Origin: JBHPHA01 sp042569905
GTDB lineage: Bacteria; Patescibacteriota; Minisyncoccia; Moranbacterales; UBA9337
Assembly: GCA_042569905.1 (NCBI GenBank)
Contig: JBHPHA010000002.1
Span: 1 to 64,000, forward strand
Reading direction: 5' to 3'
Length of the DNA: 64,000 nucleotides
Under the pieces are notes generated by a model. The model worked only from the letters and a program-made list of their open reading frames with translations, was not told the origin of the DNA and ran no database searches. Every line of letters begins with the position of its first letter. Position 1 is the first letter of the stretch. The position numbers and the translations under genes are program-made. Positions 34,897 through 41,928 of the stretch are shown one piece after another.

Positions 34897-35298
34897 CTAG
34901 CGCTTAATTCCGCTGAATTGATGATGTTTTTCATCAATATCGTTGAGAAATGATAGTTTACATGAGAATTGACCAGAGCCCTCGATTAGGGCCCAAAATT
35001 TCTCAGATCCATCTCCCCATAACATCTTTCCGAAAAGCTCCCAAGCAAATTCAAAAGCTTCTTTATTGTATTTAAAGATCCTGTAAGGTGCTCCAGAAAC
35101 TTGATTTCTCCATGCCCAATCACTTCCTTGCATAAGAACATTCTTCTCAACCAATACCAACGAATACACCCCAAATCCTCGAGAAGAAGCTTTTTTTAAT
35201 AATATATTTATAATTAGATACCTCTCCCCCTCCACAAGCTCATCTTCATTTCGAACCATCAACGTTTTCAAAAAATCAATCTTTTCTTGCTCAGTCAT
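34897..35298 (-). CDS. unknown protein, family B, copy 1
   Basis: Start taken at the ATG at 35296-35298 (MTEQEKIDFL): AGGGG stands upstream, and the paralogue at 60365 begins with the equivalent MTFEERIEKL. The 133-residue protein shares with it E-x-x-(I/L)-x-x-LK near the start, V-x-GE-(R/K)-Y-x-I, SG-x-P-x-R-(I/V)-F-(K/R)-YN-(K/E)-E, FW-(A/S)-LIE and S-(G/D)-QFS. No known domain; mixed alpha/beta with no membrane segment. Confidence 0.65.
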   Translation of the reverse strand: MTEQEKIDFLKTLMVRNEDELVEGERYLIINILLKKASSRGFGVYSLVLVEKNVLMQGSDWAWRNQVSGAPYRIFKYNKEAFEFAWELFGKMLWGDGSEKFWALIEGSGQFSCKLSFLNDIDEKHHQFSGIKR

Positions 35299-35357
35299 AA
35301 TGCCCCTCTGTCTTGGTTTGTAGGATTTAAAGATATTCAATTGTTAAACAACATTCT

Positions 35358-35386
35358 ACGTTACACTATTCTATTGATTTTGTCAA
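35358..35386 (-). promoter_or_regulatory. promoter for the 34897 gene
   Basis: Minus strand TTGACA, 17 bases, TAACGT. The transcript leader contains TTGTTTAACAATTGAAT, shared with the 31493 operon. Confidence 0.65.
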
Positions 35387-35419
35387 ATACAATACCTCTA
35401 TGCGCATTACATTTCTTCA

Positions 35420-35448
35420 TTGACAGGATCAACAAAATACCTTACCTT
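35420..35448 (+). promoter_or_regulatory. weak promoter for the 35501 gene
   Basis: TTGACA, 17 bases, TACCTT; the -10 is poor. Confidence 0.4.
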
Positions 35449-35500
35449 GTACATAAATAAGATAATAAAGAACATTAACATTCATACAAGGAGAGAAACT

Positions 35501-35833
35501 GTGAACAAAAGAACTGACGTCTCTCGTAAAAAAATTAGAGACTTCCAGAAAAAAATCGCAAGCCCATCTTATCAGAAGATTGAAATCGACATACCCTCAG
35601 CCTTTCTAGGAGCAGTCATCTCTCCGATATTATTTGCATTGTCCGCGATAATCTACGTCCTATACGCAATAGTCTACGTGATATTAGCGATAGCCTACAC
35701 TTTTTTCATTATCATATTCTACGTTGCAATGCTTATATTCTATATTGCAATGTTTGCATTCTGTTGTGGAGTAGTACTTGCTATGATCGTAGTCATTCTT
35801 AGAATTTTCGCAACTTTCCTGAGCATTCTTTGA
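35501..35833 (+). CDS. polytopic small membrane protein, unknown, class 2
   Basis: Start taken at the GTG at 35501 because AGGAG lies seven bases upstream; an upstream frame exists but lacks an SD. The 110-residue protein has a basic N-terminal tail (KRTDVSRKKIRDFQKKI), then an almost unbroken hydrophobic region of about 75 residues with repeating Tyr-Ile/Val-x-x-Ala units (YVLYAIVYVILAIAY), probably three to four helices. No family. Confidence 0.6.
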   Translation: MNKRTDVSRKKIRDFQKKIASPSYQKIEIDIPSAFLGAVISPILFALSAIIYVLYAIVYVILAIAYTFFIIIFYVAMLIFYIAMFAFCCGVVLAMIVVILRIFATFLSIL

Positions 35834-35862
35834 TAACAGGAATGCGACACAAACACCCCTCT

Positions 35863-35900
35863 AAAAAACCGTAAGCGGAAATCTGCCTACGGTTTTAATT
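35863..35900 (+). terminator. terminator after the 35501 gene
   Basis: Arms AAACCGTA / TACGGTTT with a GC-rich inner loop and T run. Confidence 0.82.
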
Positions 35901-35911
35901 TTTCTCAGAAA

Positions 35912-35943
35912 ATAAAAACAAGGAAACTGTTTAGTTTCCTTGC
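35912..35943 (-). terminator. terminator after the 35979 gene
   Basis: Perfect arms CAAGGAAACT / AGTTTCCTTG with a 4-base loop. The arm core GAAACT...AGTTTC is also used at 38564. Confidence 0.82.
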
Positions 35944-35978
35944 TTGAGTCTTAAAGATAAGACTATTCTTCCTTAAGC

Positions 35979-36401
35979 TCACATATCATTCGACATTATG
36001 CTCTTCGGCAGGACAGGATCAAGTGCCTTTACTTGAAGGAGAACACTCTCCGTACAGGAAATTGCTTCCGTGAGTTTTAATTTCGTATCTCCAATATCTC
36101 GGGCACACTTAGCAGCTGCATTAAGCGCATTATTCACATCAGTGTTTGCACCTGCGTAGTATTGAGACAATAACTCAAAGACTTTTTCCATCTTGTAAAA
36201 ATTATCCTTAGCGGTTTCAGCACGCCTCAACATTTCATCTTTTAATTCCACTTCAAGAATATCACACTCAGCCTGGCTTAACTCCTTGCCAACGATTCCA
36301 AATGCTATTTCCATGGAATTAAATAGATTCATAGTCAATTCCTTGATTATATCGAGTGCATCTTTCTTTGACATATCACCACTACAAGCATCACTCTTCA
36401 T
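35979..36401 (-). CDS. unknown helical protein, class 2
   Basis: A 140-residue soluble protein with AGGAGG before the ATG. Helical throughout, with likely coiled-coil sections (CDILEVELKDEMLRRAETAK and the following 30 residues). It begins 39 bases after the family D membrane gene at 36441 and probably shares its promoter, so the two may act together. No family recognised. Confidence 0.62.
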   Translation of the reverse strand: MKSDACSGDMSKKDALDIIKELTMNLFNSMEIAFGIVGKELSQAECDILEVELKDEMLRRAETAKDNFYKMEKVFELLSQYYAGANTDVNNALNAAAKCARDIGDTKLKLTEAISCTESVLLQVKALDPVLPKSIMSNDM

Positions 36402-36440
36402 AATTGAAACCTCCTTGAAATTACTGTTAAATAACTTTTT

Positions 36441-36983
36441 TTAATTGATAGCGGGAGAGAGCCTTTCAATCGCGCTCTTTATCCATTTCACTACCTTACT
36501 TTCTGACGGTGGTGTAGATAAGCAAGAGATTGCGTATATTGCAAAAAAATGAGTAAAAGCTTGTGCACTTCTTGCAACCACCTGATAATCCTCTACGGTA
36601 CACAGCTTAAAAATTATAAATGCACTCATACACGGGGTTGCGGTTATTATTACCCATCTAGGCCACTGTAGCATTAACCTCAAGACATTTACATATCTCT
36701 CATTCCCTCTCATTATCGCTTCAAAGTAAAAGCTACCTAAGAAAATTGCCACTACAAGGCCAATATCCATGTAATTAATATAGTAAGTACTCCATGTTTT
36801 TAACCCCTGAGAACTTAATTCTACCTGTAAAAAACATAAGACGATGCATATCTTAATGATAAGCATAATTCTTGCCCACCAAAAATTGTCCAGTCCAAAG
36901 ATGTTTTTCGTCCATTGAAACATTCTTTCCAGCTTTTTAATAATCCAAGAGTCAATACGGTCTAATCGATCAAGTACATTCAT
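36441..36983 (-). CDS. unknown membrane protein, family D, copy 1
   Basis: A 180-residue protein with about four membrane segments. It is paralogous to the 38643 gene: both have a charged N-terminal helix, then W-T-x-x-x-FGL-(D/N)-NF-x-W-x-R before the first membrane segment, and PPS-(E/D)-SKV-x-x-(W/L)-IK after the last. The last 30 residues are amphipathic and probably cytoplasmic. AGAGG precedes the ATG. First gene of a two-gene operon. Confidence 0.65.
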   Translation of the reverse strand: MNVLDRLDRIDSWIIKKLERMFQWTKNIFGLDNFWWARIMLIIKICIVLCFLQVELSSQGLKTWSTYYINYMDIGLVVAIFLGSFYFEAIMRGNERYVNVLRLMLQWPRWVIITATPCMSAFIIFKLCTVEDYQVVARSAQAFTHFFAIYAISCLSTPPSESKVVKWIKSAIERLSPAIN

Positions 36984-37040
36984 TTTAGCCTCTCTGCTTT
37001 TTTAATATTAACTTTTTAATATACTTTATGCTAACAATTA

Positions 37041-37069
37041 ATAATACACCACACTTACACATTTGTCAA
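37041..37069 (-). promoter_or_regulatory. promoter of operon 36983-35979
   Basis: Minus strand TTGACA, 17 bases, TATTAT. Confidence 0.75.
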
Positions 37070-37111
37070 GCTAAAAAGCCGCGAGAGATAGGTTTCTTTA
37101 TTTAGGGTATA

Positions 37112-37147
37112 TAAAAAAAGCACAGGTTAGAAATCGAATCTGTGCTA
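37112..37147 (-). terminator. terminator after the frameshifted 37171 gene
   Basis: Stem AGCACAG / CTGTGCT with an A/T tail on the minus strand. Confidence 0.8.
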
Positions 37148-37170
37148 TATGTCACTTACTGATTATGGTA

Positions 37171-37505
37171 TTAATGACCACCAATACTATCATCCTTCAT
37201 ATCTTTCGTTACTGACCTTATTGTAACGTTTTCGATGTGATTATTATTCCAAAAAAACAAATCATATTCATCATTTATATAAGTAAATAATACAACGTCT
37301 TTTTTTTGAATCTCGCATTAACACTCATATTTCCTGCATCATCTCCATTCCAACATTCAATCACCACATCTCCGTTAAATTCTCGATTTGCCCCACAATG
37401 CTCATATATTCCTTCATCAAGTTCAGCGTTAAGCTCATTGCCCTCGGCAAATACGAACGGTGAACAAGCTAACAAAAACAACATTGCCATAAGCACACTC
37501 TTCAT
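37171..37505 (-). pseudogene. secreted small protein interrupted by a frameshift at an A8 tract
   Basis: Reading from the ATG at 37503-37505 gives a signal peptide (MKSVLMAMLFLLACSPFVFA) and a mature domain with two Cys. The frame ends at 37275, shortly after the run of eight A residues (37300-37307, complement). With one extra A the frame continues for about 43 more residues (DVVLFTYIND... to GGH) up to a TAA at 37171-37173, and the terminator lies just beyond that stop. The long form is therefore the likely original gene. The shift could be a mutation, an assembly error or slippage at the A tract. Confidence 0.7.
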
Positions 37506-37587
37506 TTTCTCTAATTCAATTGAGCTTTACAAAAAAAACCACTCAAGAAAAATAACAAATCTAAGCAAAAAAAGTCAACCAAAACAA

Positions 37588-37628
37588 CAAAACCTGACGA
37601 TCGAATCTGATCATCAGGTTTTTTTTTA
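37588..37628. terminator. terminator type C, copy 1
   Basis: AACCTGA / TCAGGTT with an inner CGATC...GATCA pairing and T run; nearly the same at 40184. It lies past the stop of the 37713 gene. Confidence 0.8.
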
Positions 37629-37712
37629 ATTCCTTATTGAAGAGAGTTCACCAAGAAGAAGTTTTCCAGCTCTACCCTAAAAAACCACACAACCGCCTAT
37701 TATTCTATCTCG

Positions 37713-38435
37713 CTAGTTACTTGATAAATGAACCCTTTCCCTGTAAATATCCACCACATTACCTGTAAACCCAGATAGCTCCGCCAATTTCTGATCCGGA
37801 GTAAATCCATCACTTTCTAAGTCCAATTTCAACATAATATCCGCCTGAATTGACGAATCTCTAGCTGCACCTGTCTTTAAGTCAAAAGTAATAATCTCTC
37901 TCCCTTCTCCTTGACTCACAATTTCAACCCAACCGTCAACTCCACATTGATAGTCTAAGGGTGTGCCTACTGCTGTACGGAATCTAACGTCGGCAATATC
38001 TACACCGCTTTCTTTTAACTTATCTCCAATCATTAATTCCACTTCACCAGAAATATTTGATTCACTTTTCTCACTTTCAGATGGCTGATGATTTCTTGCG
38101 AAATCAAAAAGTTCACTCTTTGCTTTTTCATACGACACAGGATTCCTGCCAACTGGCACTGGGATTTTCTCATTTCTAGCAATGACACACCTGCCCAATA
38201 ACGACTGTTCGCACTCCTGTCCTCGATCAACTTTTCTAGTTACTTTGTTAACCATTTGACCCATTTTTTCATCCAATCCTCTTCTCCCAGCCTCTCTTGA
38301 AATATAGTCAGCATATGTCATCATCTCAAAACTTGGTTTTTCAAATTTTTCAGGACCTCCTCTTTTAAAAGAAACCACTCTTTTTCCACCTCTATTACCC
38401 TCACTCGAAATTGTCGGTTGATACTCAAAACTCAT
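37713..38435 (-). CDS. PD-(D/E)XK-like protein, family C, copy 2
   Basis: A 240-residue protein, paralogous over its length to 33449-34150, with the same Cys-rich block (GQECEQSLLGRC) and the same C-terminal core AVGTPLDYQCGVDGWVEI ... TFDLKTG. The Asp and the D-x-K spaced about 20 residues apart are conserved in both copies, which supports a shared catalytic or binding site (inferred PD-(D/E)XK fold). No SD. Confidence 0.62.
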   Translation of the reverse strand: MSFEYQPTISSEGNRGGKRVVSFKRGGPEKFEKPSFEMMTYADYISREAGRRGLDEKMGQMVNKVTRKVDRGQECEQSLLGRCVIARNEKIPVPVGRNPVSYEKAKSELFDFARNHQPSESEKSESNISGEVELMIGDKLKESGVDIADVRFRTAVGTPLDYQCGVDGWVEIVSQGEGREIITFDLKTGAARDSSIQADIMLKLDLESDGFTPDQKLAELSGFTGNVVDIYRERVHLSSN

Positions 38436-38563
38436 ATTTTTTTATATTTCTGCTAATCTTTCGAAAAAAGCTTAACAAAAAATTAAAACTATTCCATTAA
38501 AATCATACATTCCCTATCATTATGCCACAAAAATAACAACACATCATACCCTTTTCAAGTAAA

Positions 38564-38597
38564 CAAAAAACCACTGAAACTATTTAGTTTCAGTGAT
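38564..38597 (-). terminator. terminator after the 38643 gene
   Basis: Perfect arms CACTGAAACT / AGTTTCAGTG with a 4-base loop and T run on the minus strand. Confidence 0.85.
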
Positions 38598-38642
38598 TAT
38601 AATTTCTATCCTTCCAAGAAAGAGAGCTAGACTCTCTCCGAT

Positions 38643-39173
38643 TTACCCCTTCAAAGGAACAGGCACTGTGTTTGGGACAATTGCTTTTCTAGCTTTTCTG
38701 AGACCCTCTTTTATCAGCTGCTTCACTTTACTATCCGAAGGAGGAAGTGGTGTGCAACAAAGAAGGTATGCAGACAGAGAGACGAAGGTAAGTGACTTGG
38801 GACACATATCTAAGCCTGCTACACTATCAAAAGAATATACTACTAACATCAATACCGGCAGTAATCTGCAGCTGTAAAAACTTATCTTTAGTTCATTTTC
38901 ATATCTCGGATGCTTATTTACATCTTTTTCAGTCCAAAAAACCATAAAAAAAGTAGCAACACTCAGTATGACATATGAGCAGCAAGCCTGAGTCTCGCAA
39001 AAAGCGTCTTGTTTAGGATCACTCGCTATATTTATCAATCCCTGCACAGCATAAAATACTGCAAACAAGCAACAAACTCTCACCCAAAAAAAATTATTCA
39101 AGCCGAACCATTTCTGGGTCCACCTTGAAAATTTCTCAAGAATATTCAAGGCACCTAGATCAATTCTACGCAT
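38643..39173 (-). CDS. unknown membrane protein, family D, copy 2
   Basis: A 176-residue protein with the same layout as 36441: basic start, WTQKWFGLNNFFWVR before the first membrane segment, about four membrane segments and LPPSDSKVKQLIKEG after the last, with a basic tail. Several Cys in the membrane region. GGAGGA precedes the ATG. Monocistronic with its own promoter and terminator. Confidence 0.65.
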   Translation of the reverse strand: MRRIDLGALNILEKFSRWTQKWFGLNNFFWVRVCCLFAVFYAVQGLINIASDPKQDAFCETQACCSYVILSVATFFMVFWTEKDVNKHPRYENELKISFYSCRLLPVLMLVVYSFDSVAGLDMCPKSLTFVSLSAYLLCCTPLPPSDSKVKQLIKEGLRKARKAIVPNTVPVPLKG

Positions 39174-39231
39174 GACACATTCCTCCTTTTCATTAAAATT
39201 AACTTATTAAGTTACTTCATACTAACATCTA

Positions 39232-39260
39232 ATATTATCATATTTTAAGAATTTTGTCAA
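39232..39260 (-). promoter_or_regulatory. promoter for the 38643 gene
   Basis: Minus strand TTGACA, 17 bases, TAATAT. Confidence 0.78.
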
Positions 39261-39311
39261 TGAAAACCTTCTATAGAAATCTGTACACAGCTCTTTACTG
39301 TTCATAAAAAA

Positions 39312-39350
39312 TAAAAAACCCTATCGAAGTATTACACCTAATAGGGTTTT
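39312..39350 (-). terminator. terminator after the 39377 gene
   Basis: Arms AAACCCTAT / ATAGGGTTT with a 16-base loop and T run. Confidence 0.8.
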
Positions 39351-39376
39351 GATTATATACAAGCTTTTTTACAACC

Positions 39377-39751
39377 TCACGAACTCCTTTTCTCGCTTCT
39401 AATCCCCCTTACCAATTCTTCTGGATTGAGATTACTCTTACAGAAACAGAACGACTTTTTGCTTTCCCGTATCTTGCCTACATCAACTGCATCAATTTTA
39501 ATTCCCTCGCCACCAACAGGAACAAAAGTCACTTCATTTTTCAGAATATTGTTTATATGGTTTGTGCAGCTCCTCAATCTGGCCACATACTGCAAAACAA
39601 CGCCGGGGATAATCTCAATATCATACACCATTCCTTCCTTAATACGTCTCCTATAGTCAGATTCTGAATCAGATAATTCATAATAGGGTACATCAATATC
39701 ATATACATACTCCACCTGATAGAAATTATCTTGTTCTTTGTTATTTGCCAT
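39377..39751 (-). CDS. unknown protein, class 2
   Basis: A 124-residue soluble protein with AGGAG seven bases before the ATG. The N-terminal half is acidic and Tyr-rich (YQVEYVYDIDVPYYELSDSE), and the second half has SFCFCKSNLNPEELVRG with two close Cys. No family. Own promoter and terminator. Confidence 0.62.
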   Translation of the reverse strand: MANNKEQDNFYQVEYVYDIDVPYYELSDSESDYRRRIKEGMVYDIEIIPGVVLQYVARLRSCTNHINNILKNEVTFVPVGGEGIKIDAVDVGKIRESKKSFCFCKSNLNPEELVRGIRSEKRSS

Positions 39752-39809
39752 AAAAAAACTCCTTCTTGTTTTTTGTTTATTAAGAACCTTTATTTTAAAA
39801 GGACTCCTT

Positions 39810-39838
39810 AGTATACATTAATAGAATAGATTTGTCAA
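39810..39838 (-). promoter_or_regulatory. promoter for the 39377 gene
   Basis: Minus strand TTGACA, 17 bases, TATACT. Confidence 0.75.
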
Positions 39839-39910
39839 TCATAAATACCTACATCAAATCCTCTTACATTACTTCAAGTTATTTATCAATGCAAATAAGA
39901 ATAAAAAGAG

Positions 39911-40162
39911 ATTGATTCAATTTTCGGAATTTTGCTGGCGATTGTCTCAAAATTCTACCCCGACGGAACATTCTTCTTTTTCCTTCTTGCTATTACTGCC
40001 ACATTTTTCCCTTATCCAGAATTTCTAAGGAACAGAAAGATTGATCTCAAGAAAGATTCGCAAGCGGCTCCCACTAAAGCACTCGTAGGTAGACTATCAA
40101 TATTATTTGTTACGATACCAATAATCTTCTTAGCAGTGACAGTCTTCCTGAAGCTTTTCTAG
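39911..40162 (+). CDS. small two-helix membrane protein, start uncertain
   Basis: The open frame runs from about 39905 and contains no ATG or GTG at its beginning; an ATT at 39911 and a TTG at 39932 are the only candidates. It codes two membrane segments (FFFFLLAITATFF and LSILFVTIPIIFLAVTVFL) joined by a basic loop. The gene may have lost its start, or use a rare start codon. A type C terminator follows the stop, which supports a real transcription unit. Confidence 0.45.
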   Translation: MDSIFGILLAIVSKFYPDGTFFFFLLAITATFFPYPEFLRNRKIDLKKDSQAAPTKALVGRLSILFVTIPIIFLAVTVFLKLF

Positions 40163-40183
40163 CCTAAAATATCCAAAAACAAC

Positions 40184-40220
40184 AAAACCTGACGATCGAA
40201 TCTGATCATTAGGTTTTTTT
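40184..40220 (+). terminator. terminator type C, copy 2
   Basis: Nearly identical over about 35 bases to the terminator at 37588, with T8 following. Confidence 0.82.
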
Positions 40221-40222
40221 TA

Positions 40223-40645
40223 TTAAATCTTTCGAATCGCTTTGAGTGCAATAGGCGCAATGTTGTCAGAATTTATCTCTTCAATTTTAACGAAAAGTGC
40301 TCCTTCTGAATCATGCCCGTCAGCGTCCTTCTTCAAGTTACCCTCTTTGGCTTCAATCAAATAATACATTCCAACATGGTGAAACTTTTTAGTACAGTCA
40401 CTTATATCAGCATATTAAAAAACATCTTCTTCTACACTCAAAAAAGAAGCCTTCATCATTTCAAGACCAGTTTCCTCTTGAAGCTCTCTTCTTAGTCCGT
40501 CCTCAATGCTTTCACCAAATTCAAGTCTTCCACCAGGAAGATCATATTTCCCTATATACGGACCTCGACCCTTCTTGATCACAAGAAGTTCATCATCTCT
40601 CCTCACTAAGCAATATACGCCTAAGTGGATTTTCTTGTTTTCCAT
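40223..40645 (-). pseudogene. NUDIX hydrolase interrupted by an in-frame stop
   Basis: The first 76 codons include a complete Nudix box (GGRLEFGESIEDGLRRELQE, then ETGLE). They end at a TAA (40415-40417). The same frame then continues without a gap for 64 further codons (YADISDCTKKFHHVGMYYL and on) to a TAA at 40223-40225, as expected for the C-terminal half of a NUDIX domain. A single-base nonsense mutation explains this; read as one protein it would be about 140 residues, the usual NUDIX length. The truncated product is probably unstable. Confidence 0.78.
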
Positions 40646-40711
40646 TACATTTCTATTAATAATACTTAGCTCTTCTTATCTGAGTCTTTTTATAGGTAGA
40701 GTTAAAATCCA

Positions 40712-40740
40712 TAATAAAAGGTACCCGACCCCTTTTATTA
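40712..40740. repeat. 10-bp inverted repeat of unclear role
   Basis: TAATAAAAGG / CCTTTTATTA around TACCCGACC, between the NUDIX start and the 40944 gene. No T run follows. Confidence 0.4.
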
Positions 40741-40864
40741 CTATCTAGTATTTACGGTATTTATTATAAGTGTTTTTTTGAAACTTATCAATTAAAATTA
40801 GTTAAGTGATTTATTGAAAAAATGCACATTTAAAGATACATTTCTTTCGACATCACCCAACACC

Positions 40865-40893
40865 TTGACTTTTTCCTTAAGCTATGCTATTAT
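40865..40893 (+). promoter_or_regulatory. promoter for the 40944 gene
   Basis: TTGACT, 17 bases ending in TGC, TATTAT; very similar to the promoter at 62911. Confidence 0.75.
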
Positions 40894-40943
40894 TAACTGT
40901 TCGATTAAACGCACATTAAAAACTCAAAGCAAGGGAGAGAGAA

Positions 40944-41357
40944 ATGAGTTCATTACAAGATGCACTGCTAAAAACAAAGCTGGCCGATCAACATCAACTC
41001 GCGAGGCACGAAAACTGGAGTAAATTTGAACAGGCCGAGAAAGCGAAGAAGGGTCAATCAAAAAATAACTCATCCACTATAGAGGAGCTTAAAAAGGCTA
41101 AAACTGTCACCGCATTCAAAAGTAGCGCCAAATCGCTACTTTTGAAAGATGCCAACAAAATTTCAATTGTTGAGACTATGCAGGTTATCATCAATGTCGC
41201 ACACAAAAATTTTCCGAATAACCAGCGATTAAAAGCCATGACCCTCAAGTTGAGAAACGGACTTGAAAAGGTCAAGCCAGAATTTACCGAAAAACTCATT
41301 AAACGCTTTTTCAGCAAAAAAACTCGCTGGGACATCCCTGGAGAGTGGCTGAAATAA
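40944..41357 (+). CDS. unknown basic protein, class 2
   Basis: A 137-residue soluble, Lys-rich protein with GGGAG before the ATG. N-terminal half is a charged helical region (HENWSKFEQAEKAKKGQSK); the C-terminal half is a compact helical domain ending KTRWDIPGEWLK. The basic charge could suit nucleic-acid binding. No family. Own promoter; terminator type B. Confidence 0.62.
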   Translation: MSSLQDALLKTKLADQHQLARHENWSKFEQAEKAKKGQSKNNSSTIEELKKAKTVTAFKSSAKSLLLKDANKISIVETMQVIINVAHKNFPNNQRLKAMTLKLRNGLEKVKPEFTEKLIKRFFSKKTRWDIPGEWLK

Positions 41358-41379
41358 AAAAACCACTCCCAAAAAAAGT

Positions 41380-41414
41380 CAAAGTCGCAAGGAAAACCCT
41401 GCGACTTTTTTTAT
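41380..41414 (+). terminator. terminator type B, copy 2
   Basis: Arms AAAGTCGCA / TGCGACTTT, same loop as the copy at 34787, with T8. Confidence 0.88.
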
Positions 41415-41431
41415 TTTCCAAATCTCGAACT

Positions 41432-41470
41432 TCCTCCCCTTTTCAAAGGGGAGGATTGAGGAGGGGGTTT
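41432..41470. repeat. short palindromic repeat, type 1, copy 1
   Basis: CCTCCCCTTTT-x-AAGGGGAGG then ATTGAGGAGGGGG; a related copy is at 43478. This form is common as an interspersed repeat in bacteria. Confidence 0.6.
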
Positions 41471-41773
41471 TTACTCGAACAACATACCCTCAAACTCATC
41501 TCGATATGATTTTTCTAGTTTCATTCTGAAAAAGTGATTCTTGAGTTCAGTGTGCTTGAATTCCTCGGTCGTTGCCAAATCAAGAAACTCATCAAAAGAA
41601 ATTTCCTCTACAGTAATATTTTCTGTTTCTTCCAAATCAACATCAGACGATTTCACGCAATCCCTAGCAATCAAAAAGTTTTTGTTGCTTATGACTGTCT
41701 GAGAATAGTTATTCGAAAACCACAAACTCAAAACATTTTCAAAAATCCACGCCTCATTCTCTCTTTTTTTCAT
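41471..41773 (-). CDS. unknown small acidic protein
   Basis: A 100-residue protein (MKKRENEAWIFENVLSLWF start) with an acidic middle (SSDVDLEETENITVEEISFD). The purine-rich sequence before the ATG belongs to an adjoining repeat, so it is weak evidence of an SD. No family and no clear promoter. Confidence 0.4.
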   Translation of the reverse strand: MKKRENEAWIFENVLSLWFSNNYSQTVISNKNFLIARDCVKSSDVDLEETENITVEEISFDEFLDLATTEEFKHTELKNHFFRMKLEKSYRDEFEGMLFE

Positions 41774-41787
41774 CCCATCCGCCCCCT

Positions 41788-41859
41788 TGTCATTCCGGAA
41801 AACATATTTTTCAAAATAAGATACGAATTTTAGAAAAATAGTTTATCCGGAATCTACGC
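41788..41859. repeat. fold-back repeat, copy 1
   Basis: About 72 bases beginning TTGTCATTCCGGAA and ending TATCCGGAAT, with internal inverted arms around TACGA. Related copies are at 43113 and, inverted, at 59162. Confidence 0.6.
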
Positions 41860-41882
41860 CAACAAAAGCCACATGAGTTAAG

Positions 41883-41922
41883 TTAAAATATTTTCAAGTT
41901 GTTGTTCTGATTGATATTTCAT
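41883..41922 (-). repeat. hsdR 5'-end tag, copy 1
   Basis: 40 bases matching the first codons of hsdR (reads MKYQSEQQLEN on the minus strand), starting seven bases after the RhuM stop. The rest of hsdR is absent here. Confidence 0.8.
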
Positions 41923-41928
41923 ATTATT

